Part shown: positions 1-5,474 of the stretch, one piece after another | Layout: each line of letters begins with the position of its first letter | How positions within the stretch are numbered: the stretch's first letter is position 1 | DNA from: Phycisphaeraceae bacterium | Lineage (GTDB): Bacteria; Planctomycetota; Phycisphaerae; Phycisphaerales; Phycisphaeraceae | Assembly (NCBI GenBank): GCA_028281215.1 | Contig: JANQKH010000001.1 | Location: 1-5,474 of the forward strand | Length of the DNA stretch: 5,474 nt | Direction of reading: 5' to 3' | Notes under the pieces: generated by a model | The model's input: the letters and a program-made list of their open reading frames with translations, nothing else | Database searches by the model: none | What the model was told of the DNA's origin: nothing | Program-made: the position numbers and the translations under genes

Positions 1-240
1 GACCAGTTGAGCGTTTTTCATCACCAGCAGGCAGGCAATGTCCAGTTCGCTTAAGCGCTCGACCGCTTCTTGAACCGTGGCGTCGGAATCAATCGTGGCG
101 ACCGGTGTGGACTGCACGGCTGTGACCGGCTCCTCGCACAATGCCTGTTCCAGAGCATCCTCATAATCCGGCGGCTCGAAATTGGCCAGGGGATCTTCAA
201 AGTCCTCGGTACTTGTTGGTTGTCGTTTGCGATCGCTCAT
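1..240 (-). CDS. CBS-domain protein, N-terminal part only (runs off the left edge)
   Basis: Eighty codons are visible, read leftward from an ATG at 240. The first 35 or so residues are acidic and low in structure (MSDRKRQPTS, then a run rich in E, D and P). From about residue 39 a CBS domain begins: VTAVQSTPVATIDSDATVQE is the usual first strand and helix start, followed by AVERLSELDIACLLVMKNAQ before the sequence ends. CBS domains work in pairs and commonly bind AMP, ATP or S-adenosylmethionine. At least one more domain would be expected beyond the window. A strong GGGAGGG Shine-Dalgarno (247-253, spacer 6) lies inside the end of the preceding CBS gene, and the start overlaps its stop as TGATG. 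The two are therefore probably co-transcribed and translationally coupled. The ligand and target are not identifiable. The CBS assignment is inferred from pattern, and the rest of the protein is unseen. Confidence 0.85.
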   Translation of the reverse strand, partial: MSDRKRQPTSTEDFEDPLANFEPPDYEDALEQALCEEPVTAVQSTPVATIDSDATVQEAVERLSELDIACLLVMKNAQLV

Positions 241-710
241 CACGCACCCTCCCGTTCTGGCATGGCTTGGGTTTCGCCGGCGCGGCTGGTCATGACCGGA
301 TGGGGAAAATGGTCGGCAACATATTCCGCCAGGCCACGCTGGCCGGTCAGGCCGACCGCAACATCGTGTTCATCGACCACGATGATGAATCGCAGGTTGT
401 GTTCGCGCAGTGCGTCGACCACGCGAATGATCGGATCGGTGAGGCGCACCTGATCCCAAGTGTCGGCCATATAGTCGCCGACGGACTGGTTCAGCGCCTC
501 GCGATCGCGGGCCAGCAGATCGATCAGGACGCGCTCGGTGAATTTTCCAAGGGGTCGTCCGGCGTCATCGACGATCACGACGCAACCGAGGCCGGCGTCG
601 CGCATCAGTTGGGTGGCGTGTTGGATGGATGTACGGCCATCGACGGTGATTGCTTGGCGCAATTTGAGTTTGGAAACCGGTTCGTTGAGGATGTTCTGTT
701 CAAGTCCCAT
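240..710 (-). CDS. Small two-CBS-domain (Bateman module) protein, 156 aa
   Basis: This complete stand-alone CBS pair has no catalytic or transport domain attached. CBS1 covers about residues 10-67, with a typical VVIVDDAGRPLGKFTERVLI core in which the GKFTER turn matches the common G-x-[FV]-T-[ED]-R CBS motif. CBS2 covers about residues 76-135 (SVGDYMADTW start, DPIIRVVDALREHNLRFIIV core) and has the more divergent turn GLTGQR. A short polar tail follows. Such modules usually dimerise and bind adenine nucleotides, acting as energy or ligand sensors in the cytoplasm; the ligand here is unknown. The ATG at 710 is set by a GGAGGT site (717-722, spacer 6). The stop overlaps the next CBS gene by one base, so the two may form a heteromeric sensor. 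The leader upstream can fold so that the start codon is buried (see separate entry). Confidence 0.9.
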   Translation of the reverse strand: MGLEQNILNEPVSKLKLRQAITVDGRTSIQHATQLMRDAGLGCVVIVDDAGRPLGKFTERVLIDLLARDREALNQSVGDYMADTWDQVRLTDPIIRVVDALREHNLRFIIVVDEHDVAVGLTGQRGLAEYVADHFPHPVMTSRAGETQAMPEREGA

Positions 711-778
711 GACATTACCTCCACGAATGCATTGTCATGGGTTCGCGGTCGGCCGCTATGGGGCCGGCCCCGATGACA
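706..778 (-). promoter_or_regulatory. Candidate start-codon-sequestering leader switch of the CBS gene
   Basis: Read on the minus strand, three related segments occur in the short leader. A, TGTCAT-C-GGG, lies at 778-769. B, CCCATGACA, lies at 741-733. C, TGTCATGGG, lies at 714-706 and contains the CBS start codon. B is perfectly complementary to C over 9 bp, and the 18-nt loop between them holds the GGAGGT ribosome site. B is also complementary to A over 6+3 bp with one bulged C, enclosing the GC-rich GGCC elements at 747-769. The A:B and B:C pairings exclude each other, so A:B would free the start and B:C would hide it. The complementarity is seen directly; a switching role is inference. 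A chance origin is possible. Confidence 0.4.
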
Positions 779-807
779 GCATCGGTGTGGTTCGCATGCC
801 GACCGGG

Positions 808-1092
808 TTATCGCTTGAACACACTCTTGGGAATCCACGCGGTCAAGCCGCAGTGCGGACAGCGCCATTCTTCCTTGAACGCGGAGCGGCCGGCCCACAT
901 GCCGTCCTGCTTGACTTCGCCGGTGCGCTCCCACTTCTCGCCGCAACCGGGGCACTTGGCCATCGCTTTATTGAAGAGGGTTACCACGATGATGACCACG
1001 ACGATGAAAGCGGCGATGCCGAGATAGAAGTGCAGGTCGGACATGAACAACCATTTGAACAGCCTACGCAGCGCTTCGCACATCGGACACAT
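808..1092 (-). CDS. Small membrane-anchored zinc-ribbon protein (78-94 aa)
   Basis: I do not recognise a named family. The protein has one hydrophobic segment at about residues 22-40 (FYLGIAAFIVVVIIVVTLF). A short cytoplasmic-type domain follows, with two cysteine pairs, CPGCG (C47, C50) and CPHCG (C78, C81), a classic rubredoxin-like zinc knuckle pair about 28 residues apart. The most upstream ATG (1092) gives 94 aa and adds a third pair, MCPMC. An internal ATG at 1044 gives a 78-aa protein starting MSDLHF directly before the membrane helix. Neither start has a convincing Shine-Dalgarno, so the start is unresolved; the family-like product may be the shorter one. The stop is TAA at 808-810. 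The gene lies 97 bp upstream of the CBS genes on the same strand and may share their transcript. Its role may be metal binding or protein contact at the membrane, but function is unknown. Confidence 0.75.
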   Translation of the reverse strand: MCPMCEALRRLFKWLFMSDLHFYLGIAAFIVVVIIVVTLFNKAMAKCPGCGEKWERTGEVKQDGMWAGRSAFKEEWRCPHCGLTAWIPKSVFKR

Positions 1093-1198
1093 GTGACAAG
1101 AAACGTGCAGGAGATTGCGATGCGACGGGTGTGTTCGGCGGGCAAGGTTGGTAAGGCTGGGCAGTGTTCAGGACAAACAATACTGTCTTTGATTTACG

Positions 1199-2596
1199 TC
1201 AATTGATAGGCAAGGTAAGAATTAAATCCGGATTTTTGATATCGCCAGCTTGCATGGCCATCAATGTTGATAATAGCGAAAAGACGTTGATTGAGTGTGT
1301 TTTGTCGCGACCCAAGTAGTAATTCTTTCCCTCGTAATTTACAGCGATATGCGGAGATTGAGTCTGTCTGGTGGAGACTTTTAGCAGAGATGGGGTTTTG
1401 GTAACTGATATCGCACTATCCGAGTTCTGGTTGTTGAGTTTCTTGAATTTTGAATTCAAACTGTTGTGTACGTCATTCGGAAGGCTTTGGGCAACATAAC
1501 GCATCGATTCAATTGGCGATGCAGGAATGTACCGAATCCTAAATAATCGAAAACCTTCATCTCCATCCGCTTGTCCAAAACCTTCTGTGCCAGCTTGCAG
1601 GACAATTCGTATCGGTTTAGATTTGCTGTTAGAGTTTATTGACGCTCCGTTTACAGATTCGATGAATGTTTTGCATGCCTCGTCTTCTTGGCAGTGTATG
1701 TCAATAACGATCTGGTCTACTGTACCTCCGCCGCTTCGGGGCCCGGGTTCTTGCGATGTGATTTCGGTTGATCCAGTCTTGTTGCCTTGGGCATCCTTTG
1801 TCACACGGATTTCATGCTTTTCGACATTTGTTGCTTTTGATTCAAGCGCAATCCGCCTAACCCGGATTCGAAGCTTTCTTTCTAATTGCAATTGCCGCAA
1901 GGCACGAATTGCGATGATTGTCCTCTTCGCCGGTGATTTCTCAGGGAGCGCATTGCTCAGTTTCTGATAAAAATCCGCAGCGGGATCAGATGTTGAATCA
2001 ATCGGGTGAGATCGTGTCTGCATTGATTGCGCAGTTACGGATCGCTTCCCCGAATCACGATTGGTGACATTGGGATTGTCGTCTGGCTTGCTCTGATCTA
2101 TCGACGCCGGAGATTCTTCTTGGGGAGCATCAGGGCCTTCCACATCAAATCGCAACACAGTCAAGTAGAATAGATCGTCGATAGCCCAATCGGACATGGC
2201 GAGCAGACCGATGTGTTCCGTGCTGATTGGAGAGTAGATCTGTTTGACGAGTGCGTCACCTTGGATCGGACGATAACGCACTGTCGGTGTTTCGGAATAG
2301 GAAAGTTGCCCTTGAAGGCTGTATGTTTTTGATGCAGATTCGGGAAGTGTGGCGGAAGCGCTGCCGTTCGCACCGGCGGACATGAGAGACGTAATGTCGG
2401 TGATTTCAAGGAACAGTGGCATCCTGTTCTGGCTGATGCGCAGTATGTTGATCAACAACTCTTCTTCATTTGTCTTGTGAATCGCAGAGTTGAATCGGCC
2501 TCGTCCTTGCTTAATTCCTTCGGAGCCCAGTATTTGGCAGCCTCCATTCAGAAAGATTACTGTCGCGGCGACGACTGCCCAAGTGAGGGTGCGCAT
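1199..2596 (-). CDS. Uncharacterised probable lipoprotein, 465 aa
   Basis: The N-terminus is a short signal peptide (MRTLTWAVVAATVIFLNGGC) with a candidate lipidated Cys20. The lipobox is imperfect, with Asn at -3 and Gly at -2 and -1. The following region carries NEEELLINILRI (43-54), FLEITDIT (62-69), YSETPTVRYRPIQGDAL (100-116) and a stretch ending in LLAMSDWAIDDLFYLTVLRF (131-150). These resemble, from memory, an uncharacterised envelope protein family found in proteobacteria and planctomycetes in which the same blocks occur in the same order. Residues 155-210 are a polar, low-complexity linker. Residues 210-465 are a mixed domain ending in LILTLPIN. The ATG at 2596 has a good GGAAGGA site (2603-2609, spacer 6). 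The gene is AT-richer than its neighbours (about 40-50% GC in the lines counted, against 60-70%), which may mean later acquisition or relaxed selection. It probably faces the periplasm; function is unknown. Confidence 0.8.
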   Translation of the reverse strand: MRTLTWAVVAATVIFLNGGCQILGSEGIKQGRGRFNSAIHKTNEEELLINILRISQNRMPLFLEITDITSLMSAGANGSASATLPESASKTYSLQGQLSYSETPTVRYRPIQGDALVKQIYSPISTEHIGLLAMSDWAIDDLFYLTVLRFDVEGPDAPQEESPASIDQSKPDDNPNVTNRDSGKRSVTAQSMQTRSHPIDSTSDPAADFYQKLSNALPEKSPAKRTIIAIRALRQLQLERKLRIRVRRIALESKATNVEKHEIRVTKDAQGNKTGSTEITSQEPGPRSGGGTVDQIVIDIHCQEDEACKTFIESVNGASINSNSKSKPIRIVLQAGTEGFGQADGDEGFRLFRIRYIPASPIESMRYVAQSLPNDVHNSLNSKFKKLNNQNSDSAISVTKTPSLLKVSTRQTQSPHIAVNYEGKNYYLGRDKTHSINVFSLLSTLMAMQAGDIKNPDLILTLPIN

Positions 2597-2673
2597 CGAT
2601 ATTCCTTCCAGTAGAGTTGTGAGACCAACACTTTACCGCAAGAACTTCGAATCAGGCACCAATATTCCACTAT

Positions 2674-2692
2674 TCCAAAAATATTTTTTGGA
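2674..2692. repeat. AT-rich perfect palindrome between alr and the lipoprotein gene
   Basis: TCCAAAAA (2674-2681) and TTTTTGGA (2685-2692) form a perfect 8-bp inverted repeat around a 3-base centre. It lies in the 132-bp gap, about 37 bp past the alr stop and 78 bp before the lipoprotein start. It could be a weak transcription-end hairpin for alr, an operator, or an AT-rich promoter element. A loose minus-strand promoter match overlaps it: TTGAAA at 2709-2704, 17-base spacer, AAATAT at 2686-2681. No role can be settled from sequence alone. Confidence 0.4.
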
Positions 2693-2728
2693 TTTGAATC
2701 AAGTTTCAATAACGTAGATTTCTGCTTT

Positions 2729-4066
2729 TCACGCCGCCGAGTGCTGACGTGAAAGTTGCGCGGTGGGTGTGGCGGTGCGCTGTTGCGTTTCGATGTACAC
2801 GCGCGGCACGCGCGGCGAAATGCGGCAGAGCATTTCGTAAGGGGATGAATCGGCCATGCGGGCCAGGTTCGGCAGGCTGTGCGGCATCGTGTTGTCGGGG
2901 CTGACCAGTTCGACCACGTCATCGACTTGCGCGAGTGGCGAGTCGAGTTGTTTCGCTTTGCCAGCGGCGCGTTTGCTTCCCTTCGCGCCTCCGTGATTGC
3001 CGGGTGTCAGGTCGATGATGATCTGATCCATATTGACTCGGCCCACGACGGGCGCGAGGATCGTGCGAGGTTGTGATTCGCCGTCACGTCTACGGAGGAC
3101 GCCGACGTAAGCCTGGTTGCCGAGGTTGAGCGGATAACCGTCACCGTAACCGACCGGCACGATGCCGAGGAAACTGTCGCGCGACAGGCGGTGTGTGCCG
3201 TTGTAGCCGACGGATGCGCCTTTGGAGTATTGCCGCACATGAACGAGTTTGCTTCGCCAGCGCATGACGGGGCGCAGGTTGTCGATGTGAGTGTTGATTG
3301 AATCGTCAGCCGAGACGGTTAGCGCGCTGTACCCAAGCAGGCCGAGGCCGACGCGGGTCATGTCCATGTGATATTTGCTGTGTCGCAACGATGCGTTGGT
3401 GCTTGCGGCGTGGCAGATGGCATCGGCGGGGATATAGCGATAGTTGCTCGCCAGTGTTTTGCGAAATCGCTGGTACTGTTGTTCGGTTGTTTTCGCGTCG
3501 CAGTCGGCGGCGGCGAAGTGCGTCCACACGCCGGCGAGGCGAACATGTCGAAGCTTGGGAATGTGCCGGACAACCTGGTTGAATTGTTCAACGTTCAGCC
3601 CGCCGCGACTCATGCCGGTGTCGAGTGCGAGATGGACGGGCACCTGGCAGCCGCAACTTTCGCCGAAGCCGGCGACGACGAGCAACTGGTCCGGCGAGTC
3701 GACGGAAAAGTGAAGCATGCCTTCGACCAGAGCGTTGTGCAGCCGCACGGTTTGCGGTTTTTCACGGACGGGCATCAGCATCAGGACCGGCTTGGTCAGC
3801 GGATGTTGCAGCAGTTCGTCAGCCTGGGAAGGGGAGTAGACGGCGAGCACGTCCACGCCAACGGTGTCCAGCGCAAGGCCGAGTTCTTTGGCGCCGAGGC
3901 CGTAGGCGTCGGCCTTAACCACACCGCAGAGACGTGGTTGGACGACATCGAGCAGGCCGGCGCCGGCCGGTGAATCGATGGACCGCGGCGCAAGCATCGC
4001 GCGCCACGTGCGCACGTTGTGCTTCAGTCCCGCGAGATCGATTTCAACCCAACTGGTGTCCGTCAT
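2729..4066 (-). CDS. alr: Alanine racemase (PLP-dependent, fold type III), 445 aa
   Basis: Alr interconverts L- and D-alanine in the cytoplasm, supplying D-Ala for peptidoglycan. The PLP-binding lysine lies in VVKADAYGLG (Lys51), near the N-terminus as in the family. The second catalytic residue, Tyr288, is in GASVGYNGTH. Further hallmarks are DTGMSRGGL (149-157), DMTRVGLGLLGY with Arg238 expected near the PLP ring, IVPVGYGDGYP (302-312), GRVNMDQ (342-348) and the C-terminal SPYEMLCRISPRVPRVY (408-424). At 445 aa it is longer than the usual 360-390. The extra length is an N-terminal loop (about 25-45), a Gly/Lys-rich insert (about 356-376) and a polar tail after residue 425. The position of the usual carbamylated lysine (K-x-DTGM) is Ala147. 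The ATG at 4066 has an AAGAGG site (4072-4077, spacer 5). The gene is divergent from the helicase gene. Broader amino-acid specificity cannot be excluded. Confidence 0.95.
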   Translation of the reverse strand: MTDTSWVEIDLAGLKHNVRTWRAMLAPRSIDSPAGAGLLDVVQPRLCGVVKADAYGLGAKELGLALDTVGVDVLAVYSPSQADELLQHPLTKPVLMLMPVREKPQTVRLHNALVEGMLHFSVDSPDQLLVVAGFGESCGCQVPVHLALDTGMSRGGLNVEQFNQVVRHIPKLRHVRLAGVWTHFAAADCDAKTTEQQYQRFRKTLASNYRYIPADAICHAASTNASLRHSKYHMDMTRVGLGLLGYSALTVSADDSINTHIDNLRPVMRWRSKLVHVRQYSKGASVGYNGTHRLSRDSFLGIVPVGYGDGYPLNLGNQAYVGVLRRRDGESQPRTILAPVVGRVNMDQIIIDLTPGNHGGAKGSKRAAGKAKQLDSPLAQVDDVVELVSPDNTMPHSLPNLARMADSSPYEMLCRISPRVPRVYIETQQRTATPTAQLSRQHSAA

Positions 4067-4125
4067 ACGTGCCTCTTGAAGACTCCGTTCCGAGCAGGCA
4101 AAGTCAAAGGGGAGAACCCTTCCGT

Positions 4126-4154
4126 TTGTATCAGCGAAATGGGCTGATTAGAAT
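4126..4154 (+). promoter_or_regulatory. Candidate sigma-70-type promoter for the helicase gene
   Basis: TTGTAT (4126-4131) and TAGAAT (4149-4154) are separated by exactly 17 bases. The -10 box matches TATAAT at five of six positions; the -35 box is weaker, matching TTGACA at three of six. Transcription would begin near 4161, giving a leader of roughly 260 nt before the ATG at 4424. This is a pattern match only, and promoter consensus in this organism is not known. Confidence 0.35.
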
Positions 4155-4221
4155 GAAATTTCCTGCCTGTGCAGGACGTCGAACCGCCCTCCGTGGCGAC
4201 CCGGCGACATTGTAATGATCG

Positions 4222-4333
4222 CGAGCCATCAGCAGTCAGCTTGGGGTCTTGAATGTGTGGGCTGGTCCCAATTCGCTCTCGCGGAAGGGGGCCGTTAACC
4301 CGCCAAGACGTCAAGCCGAAGGCTGATGGCTCG
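4222..4333. promoter_or_regulatory. Nested long inverted repeat: candidate structured leader RNA or small RNA
   Basis: Three stems nest in order. The outer stem is a perfect 12 bp, CGAGCCATCAGC (4222-4233) with GCTGATGGCTCG (4322-4333). After a symmetric 5x5 internal loop, GCTTG (4239-4243) pairs with CAAGC (4312-4316), extended by one G-U. After one mismatch, GTCTTG (4246-4251) pairs with CAAGAC (4304-4309). The apical part can pair GGTCCC (4264-4269) with GGGGCC (4288-4293). A local hairpin AGCC-GAA-GGCT (4314-4324) competes with the outer stem. It lies within the predicted helicase leader. It matches no RNA family I can recognise (not SRP RNA, RNase P, tmRNA or tRNA). The strand is uncertain because most pairs hold on either strand. 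Confidence 0.45.
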
Positions 4334-4423
4334 TCCCGGGATTGATCCGCGCTGTCTCTTTGTCAGAGCCGTCGCCGCGGCGCAATCCCACACACCCACC
4401 CGCCCGCGGGAAATGAGACCGTC

Positions 4424-5474
4424 ATGCCAGAACCCACCGAAGCGCCAGCCGGCGAATCCGCATCCGAAACCAACCCTTCCCCGGAAAGTGACGCGTTCCA
4501 CACCACCGAATCCGGTGACGTTGAGAACATTTTCGACGCGACACAAACCTTCGCCGATCTCGGTCTGCGCTCCAGTGTCTGCAAAGGCGCCAGCAACATG
4601 GGCTTCGACAACCCGACCGACATTCAGGCTCAGCTCATCCCGCCGATCCTTGCCGGCAAAGATGTGATCGGTCAGGCGCGCACGGGCACGGGCAAAACCG
4701 CGGCGTTCGGCATGCCCATCCTTCACCTGTCCAGCAAAGACACGCCCATGCAGGCGCTCGTCCTCGTCCCCACGCGCGAACTCGCTTCACAGGTCACCGG
4801 TGAACTGGCCGACCTCGGCAAATTCACGCCCATCAAAGCCACCTGCATCATCGGCGGCGAATCCATGCGCGACCAGCGCGAAAGTGTCAAACGCGGCGGG
4901 CACATCATTGTCGGCACGCCCGGTCGCATCATGGACATGCGCGATCGCGGACAAATCCATTTTGACAACCTCAAGTTCGCCGTGCTCGATGAAGTCGACC
5001 GCATGCTCGACATCGGTTTCCGTGACGACATCCGCAAAATCCTCGGCAATATCAAACACGAACACCAGACCATCTTCGTCTCCGCCACCATCGAAGACGA
5101 AATCGAACGCCTTGCCCGGCGGTACATGAAAAAGGATGCGGAAAAAATCATCTGCGTCAGCGGATCGCTCACCGTCTCGCTCGTCGATCAGCAATACATC
5201 CCCGTGCAGCCTTGGGACAAGCGCACGCTCCTGTTGAAAATCCTCAAACAGGAAAAACCCGACACCACCGTCGTCTTCTGCAAAACCAAAGCGACCGTCG
5301 ACAAACTCTTCCGCTACCTGCGCGACAAGAACGTGCAGGTCCGTTCCATTCACGGCAACATGCCGCAGAACAAACGCACACGCGTGATGGATTCGCTGCG
5401 CAAAGGCAACACCGATGTGCTGATCGCTTCGGATTTGGCGGCGCGCGGGCTAGATATCGATCACATCACCCACG
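4424..5474 (+). CDS. DEAD-box-type ATP-dependent RNA helicase, C-terminal end beyond window
   Basis: This ATP-driven RNA-unwinding protein acts in the cytoplasm, typically in ribosome assembly, RNA decay or cold adaptation. The first 350 codons are present. A charged, disordered leader of about 40 residues precedes the Q motif (Phe43, then GFDNPTDIQ at 60-68). Motif I is ARTGTGKT (85-92, Lys91) and motif Ia is PTRELA (116-121). GG is at 144-145, TPGR at 165-168, and motif II reads DEVD (189-192) instead of DEAD. Motif III is SAT (220-222). The second RecA domain shows VVFCKTKATVDKL (283-295), SIHGNMPQNKR (308-318) and motif V ASDLAARGLDI (335-345). Motif VI (HRIGRTGR type) would lie just past the edge. 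The upstream frame is open to a TGA at 4343, but it has no other ATG. The ribosome site is weak, so control in the leader is plausible. The subfamily cannot be assigned without the C-terminus. Confidence 0.95.
   Translation, partial: MPEPTEAPAGESASETNPSPESDAFHTTESGDVENIFDATQTFADLGLRSSVCKGASNMGFDNPTDIQAQLIPPILAGKDVIGQARTGTGKTAAFGMPILHLSSKDTPMQALVLVPTRELASQVTGELADLGKFTPIKATCIIGGESMRDQRESVKRGGHIIVGTPGRIMDMRDRGQIHFDNLKFAVLDEVDRMLDIGFRDDIRKILGNIKHEHQTIFVSATIEDEIERLARRYMKKDAEKIICVSGSLTVSLVDQQYIPVQPWDKRTLLLKILKQEKPDTTVVFCKTKATVDKLFRYLRDKNVQVRSIHGNMPQNKRTRVMDSLRKGNTDVLIASDLAARGLDIDHITH

Larger units (their letters stand above)
4067..4423. other. Divergent intergenic region between alr and the helicase gene
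   Basis: These 357 bases hold no convincing gene. They contain the alr ribosome site (4072-4077 on the minus strand), a candidate plus-strand promoter (4126-4154), a small 6-bp hairpin TCCTGC/GCAGGA (4161-4176) and a large nested inverted repeat (4222-4333). A pyrimidine- and CG-rich stretch follows up to the helicase start. The small open frames crossing it have no family features. I see no clear minus-strand promoter for alr. Confidence 0.7.

Noticed and set aside
715..738. Seven-codon upstream frame (MTMHSWR) ending just before the CBS start
   Set aside because: It has no ribosome site of its own, and its bases are better explained by the inverted repeats.
747..769. GC-rich hairpin GGTCGGCC/GGCCGGCC as a terminator after the zinc-ribbon gene
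   Set aside because: It has one mismatch on the transcribed strand and no run of T after it.
141..776. 211-codon plus-strand open frame over the CBS genes
   Set aside because: It is antisense to two good CBS genes with ribosome sites; the product has no recognisable domain.
1162..1185. Inverted repeat CAGTGTT/AATACTG between the lipoprotein and zinc-ribbon genes
   Set aside because: It is short, carries a mismatch on the minus strand and has no T tract, so it is not a supportable terminator.
3368..3973. 201-codon plus-strand open frame opposite alr
   Set aside because: It is antisense to a clear alanine racemase with all catalytic motifs; long shadow frames are expected in GC-rich DNA.
4063..4314. 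83-codon minus-strand open frame in the divergent gap
   Set aside because: No ribosome site, composition bias or family feature supports it, and it overlaps the alr start.
4222..4333. Reading the 12-bp inverted repeat as the ends of a miniature transposon
   Set aside because: There is no target-site duplication at its edges, and the nested internal stems fit an RNA fold better.
4787..5353. 188-codon minus-strand open frame in the helicase gene
   Set aside because: It is a mirror of the helicase coding strand (runs of D, F, V opposite K, N, E codons), and the helicase motifs are unambiguous.

Overview
The window is a stretch of ordinary bacterial chromosome with no mobile element, rRNA, tRNA or CRISPR array. 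Most of it is GC-rich: hand counts of 60-base lines give about 70% inside alr and 63% inside the helicase gene. Coding is dense, Shine-Dalgarno sites are clear, and the proteins are of a general Gram-negative type. The style of alr, the 'DEVD' RNA helicase, the paired small CBS proteins and the lipoprotein reminds me of Planctomycetota (Phycisphaerae-like). That is an impression from memory, not a database result.

Layout: five genes run leftward on the minus strand and one runs rightward. From right to left on the minus strand they are: alr, alanine racemase (4066-2729); a 465-residue probable lipoprotein (2596-1199) in visibly AT-richer DNA; a small membrane-anchored zinc-ribbon protein (1092-808); a complete two-CBS-domain protein (710-240); and the start of a second CBS protein that leaves the window (240-1). 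The two CBS genes overlap by one base (TGATG) and should be translationally coupled. On the plus strand, a DEAD-box-type RNA helicase begins at 4424 and runs off the right edge before motif VI.

Non-coding DNA: the 357-bp gap between the divergent alr and helicase genes holds a candidate plus-strand promoter (4126-4154). It also holds a nested inverted repeat of 112 bases (4222-4333) that would fold into a long interrupted hairpin in a helicase leader RNA. The 97-bp gap before the first CBS gene contains three related segments: TGTCAT(C)GGG, CCCATGACA and TGTCATGGG. The middle one can pair either with the upstream copy or with the copy spanning the start codon, which is the layout of a translational on/off switch. 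The 132-bp gap between alr and the lipoprotein gene has an AT-rich perfect palindrome.

No single pathway joins these genes. alr supplies D-alanine for peptidoglycan, the CBS pair probably senses adenine nucleotides, and the helicase remodels RNA. The most interesting items are the two RNA-structure candidates and an alanine racemase that lacks the usual carbamylated lysine.
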